Shown here in pieces: positions 27,142-36,447 of a stretch of 64,000 nt of DNA. The stretch's first letter is position 1. Each line of letters begins with the position of its first letter. Location of the stretch: the NCBI GenBank assembly GCA_943370025.1, contig CALRPI020000010.1, positions 27,238 to 91,237 on the forward strand, given 5' to 3'. Origin of the DNA: JAAUUE01 sp943370025 (GTDB lineage: Bacteria > Cyanobacteriota > Cyanobacteriia > Cyanobacteriales > JAAUUE01). Position numbers and translations under genes: made by a program. The notes under the pieces were generated by a model. The model did not search any database, had not been told where the DNA came from, and worked only from the letters and a program-made list of their open reading frames with translations.

Positions 27142-27675
27142 ATGCTAACTACTTCTGGGAACACCAAACAAGACGATCGTTGGCAGAGTGTTGTGATGAT
27201 TACCCTAGCCTTCTGGCTGAGCGGCAGTGTGATTATCGATGTAATTATCATGCCCGGATTAGCAACAGCGGGGATGACAACCCAGCCGGGATTTGCCTCT
27301 GCTGGCTATCTGCTCTTTGGAATTTTCAATCATCTAGAATTACTCTGTGGAGCCCTAGTCCTGACTGGGTTATTAGTCCTTAGCTCCCACCAAGAATCTC
27401 TCCAAGGAATTGTTCAGGAAACTGGTACATCAAACAAATCAAAGCGATCGATTATCCTCTCTGGCATCCTCCTCGCCATCAGCCTAATCTATACCTACAT
27501 TTTGACTCCAGAAATGAGCGGCTGGGGTTTACAGTTGAACCTCTTCGAGCCAGTCACATCCCTCTCTGGAACCATGATTGAGATGCAGTATGGTTATTGG
27601 CTGCTAGAACTGAGCAAATTAGTTGCCGGAACCTTAATTCTTTTAGAGTGTAAACAACAGAAATCTTTTTCTTGA
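27142..27675 (+). CDS. DUF4149 family membrane protein
   Basis: 177 residues with four hydrophobic segments (about 18-38, 55-82, 107-125, 150-170). The pattern WLSGSVIIDVIIMPGLATAGM, the conserved FNHLELLCGALVL and a late GYWLLELSK match DUF4149-type cyanobacterial membrane proteins. Function unknown. A hairpin repeat begins right after the stop. Confidence 0.68.
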   Translation: MLTTSGNTKQDDRWQSVVMITLAFWLSGSVIIDVIIMPGLATAGMTTQPGFASAGYLLFGIFNHLELLCGALVLTGLLVLSSHQESLQGIVQETGTSNKSKRSIILSGILLAISLIYTYILTPEMSGWGLQLNLFEPVTSLSGTMIEMQYGYWLLELSKLVAGTLILLECKQQKSFS

Positions 27676-27682
27676 TAAAAAT

Positions 27683-27735
27683 CGTAAATAATTTCACCCG
27701 CCGAAGGCGGGTGAAATTATTTACTGGAAGTAATT
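27683..27735. repeat. Family G hairpin element (short form)
   Basis: GTAAATAATTTCACCCGCC pairs with its complement around CGAAGG, followed by ACTGGAAGTAATTT. Related to 46695, 51500 and 53779. It lies within the possible 5' extension of the next gene, which supports starting that gene at 27741. Confidence 0.65.
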
Positions 27736-27740
27736 TGATT

Positions 27741-28322
27741 ATGAATCCAGATGTGGAAATCTCCCGCCTCTTTGAGCTAATGCCAGCATCGGGGCGGATG
27801 GGCATCAAAATCTTTGGTAAACCAGAGCAAAGTCTGGTGATCTACACACCCCAGCCTCTACCTTGGTCAAGAGAGAGGCATATTTATATTAACTTTGACC
27901 TGTGGCGCTATCTTTCAGTGCCTCGACAGGATCTATTGCTATTGAGTGCGGTCGGTCATCTATTGCAAATTAAATGGCTCCAACCAAATTGGTATCAAGG
28001 GATGGCGGTGGCTGGATTGGTTGGTGGTTGGGTAGAATTTTCTCAAGGGGATGCGATCGGTATGGTGGTGAGTAGCGGATTGGCTTTGGTGGGGTTGCGA
28101 CAGCTTTGGCAAAGAACCAATGAGAGCGAGTTGGCAGTAGCTGCGGATCAAAAGGCGATCCAAATTGCCTTGCGGCGGGACTATACCGAGGTGAAAGCTG
28201 CGGAGGAACTCTACTGGGCGATCGTCCAAGTTGCCGAGATTGAAAATAAGCGGGGCTTAAGTTTCACAGAATTATTGCGCTGTCAAAATCTAAAAGCGAT
28301 CGCTGGCATTGCCTCCCGGTAA
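27741..28322 (+). CDS. DUF3318 family protein
   Basis: 193 residues from the ATG at 27741; the longer reading from 27672 would encode a hairpin repeat. MNPDVEISRLFELMPASGRM, a central YINFDLWRYLSVPRQDLLLL, two hydrophobic segments around residues 90-125 and a helical, charged C-terminus match the cyanobacterial DUF3318 family. Probably membrane-associated; function unknown. Confidence 0.7.
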   Translation: MNPDVEISRLFELMPASGRMGIKIFGKPEQSLVIYTPQPLPWSRERHIYINFDLWRYLSVPRQDLLLLSAVGHLLQIKWLQPNWYQGMAVAGLVGGWVEFSQGDAIGMVVSSGLALVGLRQLWQRTNESELAVAADQKAIQIALRRDYTEVKAAEELYWAIVQVAEIENKRGLSFTELLRCQNLKAIAGIASR

Positions 28323-28432
28323 TTTTACAGCTAAACGCAAAGTGCTGTAATTTCGGTAATTTTGCATGACTGCCCAGAAAAAGTTATGGAGTAACAGAAC
28401 AGGATCAAAGCATCAAGGTTAACTAGGTTTGG

Positions 28433-28474
28433 GTTTATGTGTGGGCTGAGGGTCGTCGAAGCCCACACATAAAC
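28433..28474. repeat. Large hairpin
   Basis: A perfect 15-bp stem (GTTTATGTGTGGGCT) with a 12-nt loop, 31 bp before the alpha-E gene. It may end the upstream transcript or shape the leader. The gap also contains AACGCAAAGTGCTGTAATT, repeated at 52211-52230. Confidence 0.55.
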
Positions 28475-28505
28475 TGCTGTACCTCCCCTTACCTCTTTTA
28501 CCCTC

Positions 28506-29462
28506 ATGCTTAGTCGCGTTGCTGATTCTATTTACTGGCTCAACCGTTACGTAGAAAGGGCTGAAAACATTGCCCGCTTTTTAGATGTGAATTTTAATTT
28601 GATCCTCGATTCCCCCACTGGGATGACTCAGCAATGGGAACCGTTGATCTTGACTACGGGGGATTTAGCATTATTTAAGGAGCTCTATGGTCGAGACACG
28701 GCTGAGAATGTGATCCAGTTCTTGAGCTTTGATGCCACCTATGCCAGTTCCATTTTGTCTTGTTTGCATTCAGCGCGGGAGAATGCTCGATCGATCCGGG
28801 AGATTATCTCCTCGGAAATGTGGGAACAGGTCAACAGTGCCTACATGATGGTACGGGATACTAATCCTTTGCAATCTTTGCCAGAATTACAGCAATTTTT
28901 TGCCCAAGTGAAATTAGCGGGGCATTTATTTGCTGGGTTGATGGATGCCACCATGACCCACAACGAGGGCTGGCACTTTGGTAAAATTGGGAGGTTTCTG
29001 GAGCGGGCGGACAAAACTAGCCGGATTCTGGATGTGAAATATTATATTCTCCTACCTTCGGTGGAGGATGTGGGGACAACGATGGACGATATTCAGTGGA
29101 TGGCTTTGTTGAAATCTGCCAGTGCCTACGAAATGTATCGCAAGTGTTCCCAGCACCGGATTACCCCCGATCGCGTGATTGAATTTCTCACCCTCGATCG
29201 CCAATTTCCCCGCTCGATCCAATTTTGTCTGTTGGAAGCTCAATCTTCCCTCCACGAAATCACTGGCACACCCATTGGAACTTATCGCCATGCCGCTGAG
29301 CGATCGCTGGGCAAGCTCCGGACAGATCTGGACTACATCACCACCGAAGAAATTGTCAACACAGGGCTACACGAATTTTTGGATACTCTCCAAGGACAAA
29401 TCAATGAAGTAGGAAAAAGTATTTATGAAGAGTTCTTTGCTCTACAATCCTCTCCCCAATAG
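28506..29462 (+). CDS. Alpha-E domain protein
   Basis: 318 residues, all-helical. The start MLSRVADSIYWLNRYVERAENIAR is diagnostic of the alpha-E family, followed by SARENARSIREIISSEMWE and GRFLERADKTSRILD. Family members usually sit next to a circularly permuted ATP-grasp gene and a transglutaminase-like protease in a presumed peptide-modification system. Those partners are not adjacent here. Biochemical role not established. Confidence 0.85.
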   Translation: MLSRVADSIYWLNRYVERAENIARFLDVNFNLILDSPTGMTQQWEPLILTTGDLALFKELYGRDTAENVIQFLSFDATYASSILSCLHSARENARSIREIISSEMWEQVNSAYMMVRDTNPLQSLPELQQFFAQVKLAGHLFAGLMDATMTHNEGWHFGKIGRFLERADKTSRILDVKYYILLPSVEDVGTTMDDIQWMALLKSASAYEMYRKCSQHRITPDRVIEFLTLDRQFPRSIQFCLLEAQSSLHEITGTPIGTYRHAAERSLGKLRTDLDYITTEEIVNTGLHEFLDTLQGQINEVGKSIYEEFFALQSSPQ

Positions 29463-29507
29463 TTTTGTGATGATGGAACCCCTGCAAGGAGATGAGAAGA
29501 TTTGAAT

Positions 29508-29598
29508 AGGACTTACGCACTCTCAACGAATTATCGAGAGTTTTAGAAATTGTTGCAGGCGCGGAGCGCCTGCAACAATTTCCAAATGTGTAAATCCT
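29508..29598. repeat. Family A palindromic element, copy 3
   Basis: 91 bp. AGGACTTACGCAC at the left and GTGTAAATCCT at the right; the inner stem AATTGTTGCAGGCGC pairs around GGA. The CAACGAATTATCGAGAG block is conserved as in the other copies. Confidence 0.8.
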
Positions 29599-29608
29599 GT
29601 TGAAGAGG

Positions 29609-29672
29609 AAAGTCGGGAATCTGGCAGGGATTTTGGATCTGATGGGTCGATTTGGGTTAGATTCCCGACTTT
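29609..29672. repeat. AAGTCGGGAATCT inverted repeat
   Basis: AAAGTCGGGAATCT (29609-29622) is mirrored perfectly by AGATTCCCGACTTT (29659-29672). The same words recur at 43390-43560 and 48289-48350. Confidence 0.65.
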
Positions 29673-29729
29673 GGAGAGCGTTTCCATCTTTTGAAATTTA
29701 GTCTAAACTTAGTCTAAAATTCAGTTGCC

Positions 29730-30524
29730 ATGTTCCTGTTTTTATCTAAGTTATTACCCCTATTCATTTATCCCCTAGGATTCGCCTGTCTCCTCTTATT
29801 TATTGCCCTAATTATGGCTTGGAAATATCCCCGCCGGGCGGCTATTCCTACGGGTTTGGCATTGATAGTTTTGCTCTTGGCTAGTAATGGCTGGATGGAA
29901 AAATTGGTGATTAAATCCTTGGAATGGGAGAATTTGCCCCAGTCGGAATTGCCCACCGCTGAGGCGATCGTCATCCTTGGGGGCGGAGTTCGTCCCACTA
30001 GTCCGCCCCGGGCTTTTGTAGAAGTGAACGAAGCGGGCGATCGCGTCATCTACGGTGCAAAACTCTACCAGGATCAGAAAGCACCTTTAATCATTACCAG
30101 CGGTGGTAGGGTAGATTGGCGGGGCGGTGGCGATCAATCGGAATCCACCGACATGGCAACTCTTTTGGAACTATTTGGCGTGCCGAAAACTGCCATTCTG
30201 GAGGATAAAACTTCCTTGAATACCTACGAAAATGCCGTGAATGTCCAGAAAATTCTTACGGAAAAGAAAATCAATAAAGTATTGCTGGTGACTTCGGCGA
30301 TGCACATGAAGCGATCGCTCCTGATTTTCCAAAAATTAGGCATGAACGTGATCCCCGCCCCCACAGATTTTTTAGTCACCCAGCAGAGCCTTCAAGAACC
30401 CAGTATTAGCGGGGAAGCGATCGCCCTGAATTTACTGCCCGATAGCGATCGACTAGAAGACCTGACCAAGGCACTCAAGGAATACCTAGGCATATTTATT
30501 TACCGCCTACGAGGATATCTATAA
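29730..30524 (+). CDS. YdcF/SanA/ElyC family protein (DUF218)
   Basis: 264 residues. Two N-terminal hydrophobic segments (about 8-30 and 37-55) anchor a DUF218 domain with AIVILGGGVRP, LIITSGGRVDW, LEDKTSLNTYENA and LLVTSAMHMKRS. Related proteins affect envelope integrity and peptidoglycan precursor metabolism in enterobacteria, so an envelope role is plausible. It is followed by a short gap before ftsH. Confidence 0.82.
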   Translation: MFLFLSKLLPLFIYPLGFACLLLFIALIMAWKYPRRAAIPTGLALIVLLLASNGWMEKLVIKSLEWENLPQSELPTAEAIVILGGGVRPTSPPRAFVEVNEAGDRVIYGAKLYQDQKAPLIITSGGRVDWRGGGDQSESTDMATLLELFGVPKTAILEDKTSLNTYENAVNVQKILTEKKINKVLLVTSAMHMKRSLLIFQKLGMNVIPAPTDFLVTQQSLQEPSISGEAIALNLLPDSDRLEDLTKALKEYLGIFIYRLRGYL

Positions 30525-30688
30525 CCCAGCCTACAAGCCCTTAAGGATTGCTATATAATAAAAATAATCACCTAGAAATTACCTAGGTTCAGGAACTCAG
30601 TTAGCCAGATAACTAACTAGCTAATCCTAGGCAATCTCAAAATTTATTACATCAAAAAACGATTCGCAAATAGCCCAGAACTAAACCC

Positions 30689-32629
30689 ATGAAGCGTAAT
30701 TTCCCTCCCTCGCCCACTAATTTTAGTCAGCAGCATCATTTACAAAATTTATCTCAGCCTACAAATATGCCGAAAAAATCCCGTCGGGTCTGGCATCTGT
30801 TGGCTAGTTTTTTATTGCTGCCGGGAGTCATGCTCAGTTCTCCTAGTCAAGCTGTTCTGGCGCAAACCACCAAGGCAAATTCCCCGGATGCTTTGACCTA
30901 CGGGAAAGTACTTCAGAAAATCGACCAAGGACAGGTGCGGCGAGTCGAGGTTGATCCGGTCAACAAGGTAGCGCGGGTTTATCTCAAGAGTGCCAAAACT
31001 AGTGAAAATCCCCAAGAGATAGTTCTTTTAGACCAAAATCCAGAATTGATCGATAAACTCCGCACCAATAATGTCGAGTTTGATGTCCAGCCGGCTCCCA
31101 GCAATGCCGCAGCCTTGGGATTAATCTTAAATATATTTTTGATTTTGATATTTGTCTTTGCCATTGCCATTCTCCTCAAGCGATCGAGCAATGCTTCCGG
31201 TAACGCGATGAATTTTGGCAAGTCCCGCGCCCGGTTCCAGATGGAGGCGAAGACAGGAATTTTATTTAGCGACGTGGCGGGGATTGAAGAAGCTAAAGAA
31301 GAACTAGGCGAAGTAGTCACCTTCCTGAAGCAGCCAGAGAAATTTACGGCGATCGGGGCAAAGATTCCTAAGGGCGTGTTGTTAATTGGCCCACCGGGAA
31401 CCGGGAAGACTTTGTTAGCTAAGGCGATCGCCGGGGAAGCCGGGGTGCCATTTTTTAGCATTTCTGGGTCGGAATTTGTGGAAATGTTTGTGGGTGTTGG
31501 TGCCTCCCGCGTTCGAGACCTATTTAAGAAAGCCAAAGAAAATGCTCCCTGCTTAATTTTTATCGATGAAATTGATGCCGTGGGTAGACAACGAGGCACG
31601 GGCATCGGCGGGGGCAACGATGAACGGGAACAGACCTTAAATCAATTACTCACAGAAATGGATGGGTTTGAGGGCAATACAGGAATTATTGTGATTGCCG
31701 CAACTAACCGCCCGGATGTCTTGGATACCGCCCTCCTCAGACCGGGAAGATTCGATCGCCAAGTGATGGTAGATTACCCAGACCTCAAGGGCAGAAAGGG
31801 CATTCTTGAAGTCCATGCCCGGAACAAAAAACTGGCTCCCGATATTTCCATCGAAACCATTGCCCGGCGGACTCCCGGCTTCACCGGGGCAGATTTGGCT
31901 AACCTCCTCAATGAGGCAGCCATTCTCACCGCTCGCCGCCGCAAGGAGGCTATGACCATGACAGAGGTTAACGATGCGGTCGATCGGGTAGTTGCTGGCA
32001 TGGAAGGGACACCCTTAGTGGATAGCAAAAACAAACGCCTGATTGCCTACCATGAAGTTGGTCATGCGATCGTCGGCACGGTATTGCAGGAGCACGATCC
32101 TGTACAGAAAGTCACCCTGATCCCTAGAGGTCAGGCTAAGGGATTGACTTGGTTCACCCCCAACGAAGAGCAAGGGTTAATTACTCGCAGCCAAATTCTT
32201 GCCAGAATTACCGTAAGCTTAGGAGGCAGAGCCGCTGAAGAAGAGGTCTTTGGTCGCGCCGAAGTGACTAGTGGGGCTAGCCAAGATATCCAACAAGTCA
32301 CATCTCTGGCACGACAAATGGTGACCAGATTTGGCATGTCTACCTTGGGGGCTTTATCCTTGGAATCTCAATCTAGTGAAGTGTTTCTGGGGGGAGATTG
32401 GATGGGCAACCGAAATGAATATTCAGAGGAGATCGCTGCCCAGATTGATGAACAGGTAAGACTGATCGTCAGTAAGTGTCATGCAGAATCAAAACAGATC
32501 ATCCGGGAACATCGAGAAGTGGTGGATCAACTGGTAGAAATCTTGGTGGAAGAGGAAACCATTGAGGGCGATCGCTTCCGAGAGATAGTAGAGCAGTCCA
32601 AAGATGCGGTGTTGGTGGGGAGGAAGTAG
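30689..32629 (+). CDS. ftsH: ATP-dependent zinc metalloprotease FtsH
   Basis: 646 residues. The N-terminus has a signal-anchor (about 35-58), a small lumenal/periplasmic domain and a second membrane segment (about 147-167). The AAA domain follows with Walker A GPPGTGKT (from Gly234, Lys240), Walker B LIFIDEID and the second region of homology NRPDVLDTALLRPGRFDRQ. The zinc site is HEVGH (His455, Glu456, His459), where many homologues have HEAGH. Cyanobacterial FtsH proteins degrade damaged photosystem II subunits and regulators at the thylakoid or plasma membrane. Met27 is an alternative start. Confidence 0.95.
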   Translation: MKRNFPPSPTNFSQQHHLQNLSQPTNMPKKSRRVWHLLASFLLLPGVMLSSPSQAVLAQTTKANSPDALTYGKVLQKIDQGQVRRVEVDPVNKVARVYLKSAKTSENPQEIVLLDQNPELIDKLRTNNVEFDVQPAPSNAAALGLILNIFLILIFVFAIAILLKRSSNASGNAMNFGKSRARFQMEAKTGILFSDVAGIEEAKEELGEVVTFLKQPEKFTAIGAKIPKGVLLIGPPGTGKTLLAKAIAGEAGVPFFSISGSEFVEMFVGVGASRVRDLFKKAKENAPCLIFIDEIDAVGRQRGTGIGGGNDEREQTLNQLLTEMDGFEGNTGIIVIAATNRPDVLDTALLRPGRFDRQVMVDYPDLKGRKGILEVHARNKKLAPDISIETIARRTPGFTGADLANLLNEAAILTARRRKEAMTMTEVNDAVDRVVAGMEGTPLVDSKNKRLIAYHEVGHAIVGTVLQEHDPVQKVTLIPRGQAKGLTWFTPNEEQGLITRSQILARITVSLGGRAAEEEVFGRAEVTSGASQDIQQVTSLARQMVTRFGMSTLGALSLESQSSEVFLGGDWMGNRNEYSEEIAAQIDEQVRLIVSKCHAESKQIIREHREVVDQLVEILVEEETIEGDRFREIVEQSKDAVLVGRK

Positions 32630-32636
32630 AAGAAGT

Positions 32637-32709
32637 AGGAGGTACAGGGAGGTACAGGGAGGTACAGTTAATTAATTCTCCCCCCTTTTTAAGGGGGGTT
32701 GGGGGGGAT
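32637..32709. repeat. GGAGGTACAG tandem repeats plus C/G-tract repeat
   Basis: Three consecutive 10-bp GGAGGTACAG-type units (about 32638-32667) are followed by CCCCCCTTTTTAAGGGGGG and a further G-tract. Confidence 0.6.
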
Positions 32710-32758
32710 CCTCCACTTAACTAAAAGAAATTATCTAAATCAAAAACTTACCAAAAAT

Positions 32759-33364
32759 ATGCTAGAAAATCGTGACTATACACTGATTATTGATAAAAGT
32801 GGCAGTATGTCCACTAGAGACCAAGCTGGAAATAAAAGTCGCTGGGTGATTATGCAGGAATCAGCGCTGGCTTTAGCGGCGAAATGCGAAGAATTTGATC
32901 CTGATGGGATGACAGTTTATGTCTTTTCTGGGCGGTTCAAACGCTACGATAATGTCACCGCAGACAAGGTAGCGCAGATATTCAAGGAAAATGAACCAAG
33001 CGGCAGGACTGATCTAGCGGCAGTGTTGCAAGATGCCTTGGGTAATTATTTTCAGAGAAAATCCGCTGGGAATGTTAAATCTACTGGGGAAACTATCTTG
33101 GTGGTCACGGATGGCGAACCGGACGATCGCAAGGCAGTGATGAAGGTTATTATCGAAGCCTCGCGGAAAATGGATCGGGATGAAGAACTAGCCGTTTCCT
33201 TTATTCAAGTTGGTAGAGATCCAGAAGCGACAAGATTCCTAAAGGTTCTTGATGATGAACTTCAAGGCGCCGGAGCAAAATTTGATATGGTAGATACTAT
33301 TACCATGGATGAGATGGAAGATATGACCTTGAGTGAGGTCTTAATGAATGCCATTAATGATTAA
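32759..33364 (+). CDS. VWA-domain protein, copy 1
   Basis: 201 residues from the ATG at 32759; a longer reading would cross the G-tract repeat. A single von Willebrand A domain with MIDAS motif DKSGSMS (residues 12-18), the metal-binding Thr in SGRTDLAAVL and Asp in VVTDGEPDD. No signal or anchor, so cytosolic. It is about three-quarters identical to the protein at 33990-34595, with a coiled-coil protein between, suggesting a duplicated pair and a complex. The set may be stress-related by its similarity to the Slr1339 neighbourhood; this is inference. Confidence 0.82.
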   Translation: MLENRDYTLIIDKSGSMSTRDQAGNKSRWVIMQESALALAAKCEEFDPDGMTVYVFSGRFKRYDNVTADKVAQIFKENEPSGRTDLAAVLQDALGNYFQRKSAGNVKSTGETILVVTDGEPDDRKAVMKVIIEASRKMDRDEELAVSFIQVGRDPEATRFLKVLDDELQGAGAKFDMVDTITMDEMEDMTLSEVLMNAIND

Positions 33365-33384
33365 CCTAGAACTGCAATCAAGCT

Positions 33385-33933
33385 ATGGAATCGATCGATG
33401 ATTTATTGGCACAGGTCAAAGCTGAACTGGAGCCAGACCAGAAAAAGCCCCTCGAAAAACCTGCCTATTTTGTCACGGAGGCAGATTTGCAATCTCCATT
33501 AGTCACCTCTAGAGATACTCAGCCCTATAATTCTTCTAATAGTTTTCTTAGTGATAAGCCGACAGATAATCTTCTCCAACAGCTTAAGGCAGAATTTGCT
33601 GAACAGGAGGAGCAAGCAGCCGCCCTCCAACAACAGCAACTCCAAGCAGAGCAAAAACGTCAGGAGCGAGAATTGCGGGAAGCTCAGTTCCGAGAACGTC
33701 AGGAGCGGGAACGTCAAGAGCAACAATTGCGAGATCAGCAACTGCGGGAGCAACAAAAGCAAGAGCGCAAACGCCAAGCCCTGAAGCAAGAAGCAGAAGT
33801 CTGGCTGAGAAAACTCCATCCCAATACGGAAGAAGGAAGGTGGTTTACAGAATTTTCCTACAATTACCCTTCTAAACTAGAGGCAGCGATCGATTACCTA
33901 GCCGCCCTCAAAGAAACCAAGGCGCATCCTTAA
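33385..33933 (+). CDS. Coiled-coil protein, Slr1339-family-like
   Basis: 182 residues. MESIDDLLAQVKAEL at the start and a related LLQQLKAEFAEQEE near residue 60 flank a disordered Ser/Pro region. A long Glu/Gln/Arg coiled coil (about 66-135) leads to a compact C-terminal domain (EVWLRKLHPNTEEGRWF...YPSKLEAAIDYLAAL). The layout resembles the cyanobacterial salt-stress protein family named for Slr1339. It lies 20 bp after one VWA gene and 56 bp before its paralogue; the three probably form one operon. Confidence 0.65.
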   Translation: MESIDDLLAQVKAELEPDQKKPLEKPAYFVTEADLQSPLVTSRDTQPYNSSNSFLSDKPTDNLLQQLKAEFAEQEEQAAALQQQQLQAEQKRQERELREAQFRERQERERQEQQLRDQQLREQQKQERKRQALKQEAEVWLRKLHPNTEEGRWFTEFSYNYPSKLEAAIDYLAALKETKAHP

Positions 33934-33989
33934 AATATAAGCCACCGCGAAGCGGGGGTTCTACAACTTAAATTATCTCTGGAGAAAAA

Positions 33990-34595
33990 ATGTTAGAAAA
34001 CCGTGATTACACCCTAATTATTGATAAAAGTGGCAGTATGTCTACCCCAGACCAAGCTGGCGGCAGAAGTCGTTGGTATGCTGCCCAAGAATCTACCTTA
34101 GCTCTGGCAAGAAAGTGTGAACAGTTTGACCCCGATGGAATTACTGTTTATTTGTTTTCTGGTAGATTCAAGCGCTTTGATAATGTCACCGCTGCTAAAG
34201 TAGATCAAATTTTCCAGGAAAATGATCCTTCCGGAACTACAGACTTAGCTGGTGTGCTCAAAAGTGCTACTGATGATTATTTTGCCCGGAAAGCCAAAGG
34301 AGAAACCAAGGCTGGAGGAGAAATTATTTTGGTGATTACCGATGGCGAACCGGACGATCGCAAGGCAGTGATGAAAGTCATCATTGAAGCTTCCCGGAAA
34401 ATGGAGCGAGATGAAGAACTATCCATCTCCCTGATCCAAGTCGGCAGTGATAGCTCCGCCACCCGATTCCTTAAGGCTCTAGATGACGAACTTCAAGGAG
34501 CAGGGGCAAAATTTGATATGGTGGATACCATTACCTTAGAAGATATGGAAGGTTTTACCCTGACAGAAGTATTGATGAATGCTATTAGTGATTAG
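33990..34595 (+). CDS. VWA-domain protein, copy 2
   Basis: 201 residues, the same length as copy 1. The MIDAS motif DKSGSMS, the Thr in SGTTDLAGVL and VITDGEPDD are all retained, as is the closing block DELQGAGAKFDMVDTIT. The ribosome binding site is good (TCTGGAGAAAAA before the ATG). Differences cluster in the middle (residues about 95-110, APKAKGET-type versus RKSAGNV-type linker) and may give partner specificity. Cytosolic. Confidence 0.82.
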   Translation: MLENRDYTLIIDKSGSMSTPDQAGGRSRWYAAQESTLALARKCEQFDPDGITVYLFSGRFKRFDNVTAAKVDQIFQENDPSGTTDLAGVLKSATDDYFARKAKGETKAGGEIILVITDGEPDDRKAVMKVIIEASRKMERDEELSISLIQVGSDSSATRFLKALDDELQGAGAKFDMVDTITLEDMEGFTLTEVLMNAISD

Positions 34596-34715
34596 GATAG
34601 TAATCATCAACTTGCGGTACATAATTGAGGGCGCAAAACCTTGCGCCCCTACAATTCGCTTTACCTTGCTGGATTGAGAACCGCTATCAATATAATTTGC
34701 AAGTAAAAATAATTT

Positions 34716-36218
34716 ATGAAACTAGGGGAACTACTAGAAGGAATTGTCGGAGTGGATTTGGCTAATTCCTCCCATGGTGCGATCGAAGTCACAGGGATTT
34801 CTACCAATTCTCAAACTTGCCAGCCGGGGGATTTATTCATCGGGATGCCCGGTACAAGGGTGGATGGGGGAGAATTTTGGCGGGGAGCTTTGGCAACCGG
34901 AGCGATCGCTGCCTTGATCAGCCCGGAAGCCCTAGCAAAGATTTCTGCCGCCGAGGATAATCCTATCTTTACTACTCCAGACCTGATCCTTGCCTCTAGC
35001 CAAATTGCCAGCAAATTCTATGACTATCCAGCAGCCAGGCTCAAACTAGTCGGGGTAACGGGGACAAATGGCAAAACTACTACTACGCACCTAATCGAAT
35101 TCTTCCTAGAAAAAGCCCAGCGATCGACCGCCCTGCTGGGAACCCTCTACACCCGCTGGAGGGGCTACCAAGCCACAGCGGTAAATACTACGCCCTTTGC
35201 CGTGGATCTACAGGCGCAACTGGCTCAAGCTCAGGCGGCGGGTAGTGAATTTGCCATTATGGAAGTCAGTTCCCATGCCCTTGCCCAAAGGCGGGTTTTG
35301 GGATGCCCCTTTGAGGTGGCGGTTTTTACTAACCTTACCCAAGACCATCTAGACTTTCATGGCACGATGGAGAACTACTTTCAAGCAAAAGCCCGACTAT
35401 TCTCTTCAGACTATCTCCAAGGCAGGGCAATTATCAATCTGGACGATCGTTATGGTGAAAACTTAGTTAGCCAACTTGCCTCAGAAAAACTATGGACTTA
35501 TAGCGTCCACAATGACCAAGCCGATTTGTTTATGAGTGGGATTAACTATACGGCTACGGGAGTGCAGGGCAGATTGCATACTCCCGTAGGAGAGGTAGAT
35601 TTTATTTCTCCCCTAGTAGGACAATTTAATCTAGAAAATCTCCTAGCCGCTGTCGGTGCTAGTTTACATTTGGGGGTGAGTTTAGAATTAATAGCTGAAG
35701 TTTTGCCAGAATTTGCTGGAGTACCGGGGCGGATGGAGCGGGTTCAAGTTAGTCCGCAGCAGGATATTAGTGTGATTGTCGATTATGCCCACACCCCAGA
35801 TAGCCTAGAAAGTCTCCTCAAAGCCGCCCGACCTTTCATTCCCGGCAAGATGATCTGTGTCTTTGGTTGTGGGGGCGATCGCGATCGGACTAAGCGCCCG
35901 ATCATGGGAGAAATTGCCGCCCAATTAGCCGATTTAGCAGTGGTGACTTCTGATAACCCCAGAACCGAAAATCCCCAGCAAATTTTACAAGATGTCCTTG
36001 CCGGGATTTCAGAAGGAATTCATGCCATTGTTGAGGGCGATCGAGCCACCGCCATCCACTTAGCCATCCAGCAGGCACAACCGGGAGATGGGGTATTAAT
36101 TGCCGGCAAGGGTCATGAAGATTATCAAATCTTGGGGACTGAGAAAATTCACTTTGATGATCGAGAGCAGGCTAGAAAGGTATTAAGCGATCGCTATAGC
36201 AAGAGCCATTCCAGTTAG
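34716..36218 (+). CDS. murE: UDP-N-acetylmuramoyl-L-alanyl-D-glutamate--2,6-diaminopimelate ligase
   Basis: 500 residues. Cytosolic peptidoglycan enzyme that adds meso-diaminopimelate to UDP-MurNAc-dipeptide using ATP. Seen: the Mur ligase P-loop GVTGTNGKTTTTHLIE (about residues 109-124), the carbamylated-lysine region with HGTMENYFQAKARLF, and the DAP-recognition motif DNPRTENP, which distinguishes it from lysine-adding enzymes. The stop codon abuts a hairpin element that starts at 36217. Confidence 0.95.
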   Translation: MKLGELLEGIVGVDLANSSHGAIEVTGISTNSQTCQPGDLFIGMPGTRVDGGEFWRGALATGAIAALISPEALAKISAAEDNPIFTTPDLILASSQIASKFYDYPAARLKLVGVTGTNGKTTTTHLIEFFLEKAQRSTALLGTLYTRWRGYQATAVNTTPFAVDLQAQLAQAQAAGSEFAIMEVSSHALAQRRVLGCPFEVAVFTNLTQDHLDFHGTMENYFQAKARLFSSDYLQGRAIINLDDRYGENLVSQLASEKLWTYSVHNDQADLFMSGINYTATGVQGRLHTPVGEVDFISPLVGQFNLENLLAAVGASLHLGVSLELIAEVLPEFAGVPGRMERVQVSPQQDISVIVDYAHTPDSLESLLKAARPFIPGKMICVFGCGGDRDRTKRPIMGEIAAQLADLAVVTSDNPRTENPQQILQDVLAGISEGIHAIVEGDRATAIHLAIQQAQPGDGVLIAGKGHEDYQILGTEKIHFDDREQARKVLSDRYSKSHSS

Positions 36219-36303
36219 AGACTATTTATTTTATAAAGTCTGATTTTGCGCCCCCGGCGGGGGCGCAGAATCAGATCTTCTAGCCACTTTATAAATGACC
36301 TCT
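36217..36303. repeat. Family E palindromic element, copy 1
   Basis: 87 bp. Ends AGAGACTATTTAT / ATAAATGACCTCT are imperfect inverted repeats; the central stem GATTTTGCGCCCCC pairs with GGGGGCGCAGAATC. Copies 2 and 3 lie at 54510 and 54602. It follows murE immediately and may end its transcript. Confidence 0.8.
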
Positions 36304-36311
36304 TAGGACAA

Positions 36312-36352
36312 GAAGTTTATGAGAGCGCACAAAGCGCGCTCTCATAAACTTC
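36312..36352. repeat. 17-bp perfect inverted repeat
   Basis: GAAGTTTATGAGAGCGC pairs with its exact complement across a 7-nt loop. No T-tract. It lies next to the family E copy; the remaining gap to 36447 contains a degenerate GGAGCACAAAGCC...GGCTTTGTGCTCC-like hairpin. Confidence 0.6.
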
Positions 36353-36447
36353 CTCATTAAAGCATCGACTGCCATAACATAAACGAAAAATAACAGGAGC
36401 ACAAAGCCTTGCGCTCCTGTTATTTGTGATAACTAGAAAATCAATTC

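Noticed and set aside
33499..33819. Leu-rich antisense ORF
   Set aside because: A mirror of the Gln/Glu-rich coiled coil on the other strand.
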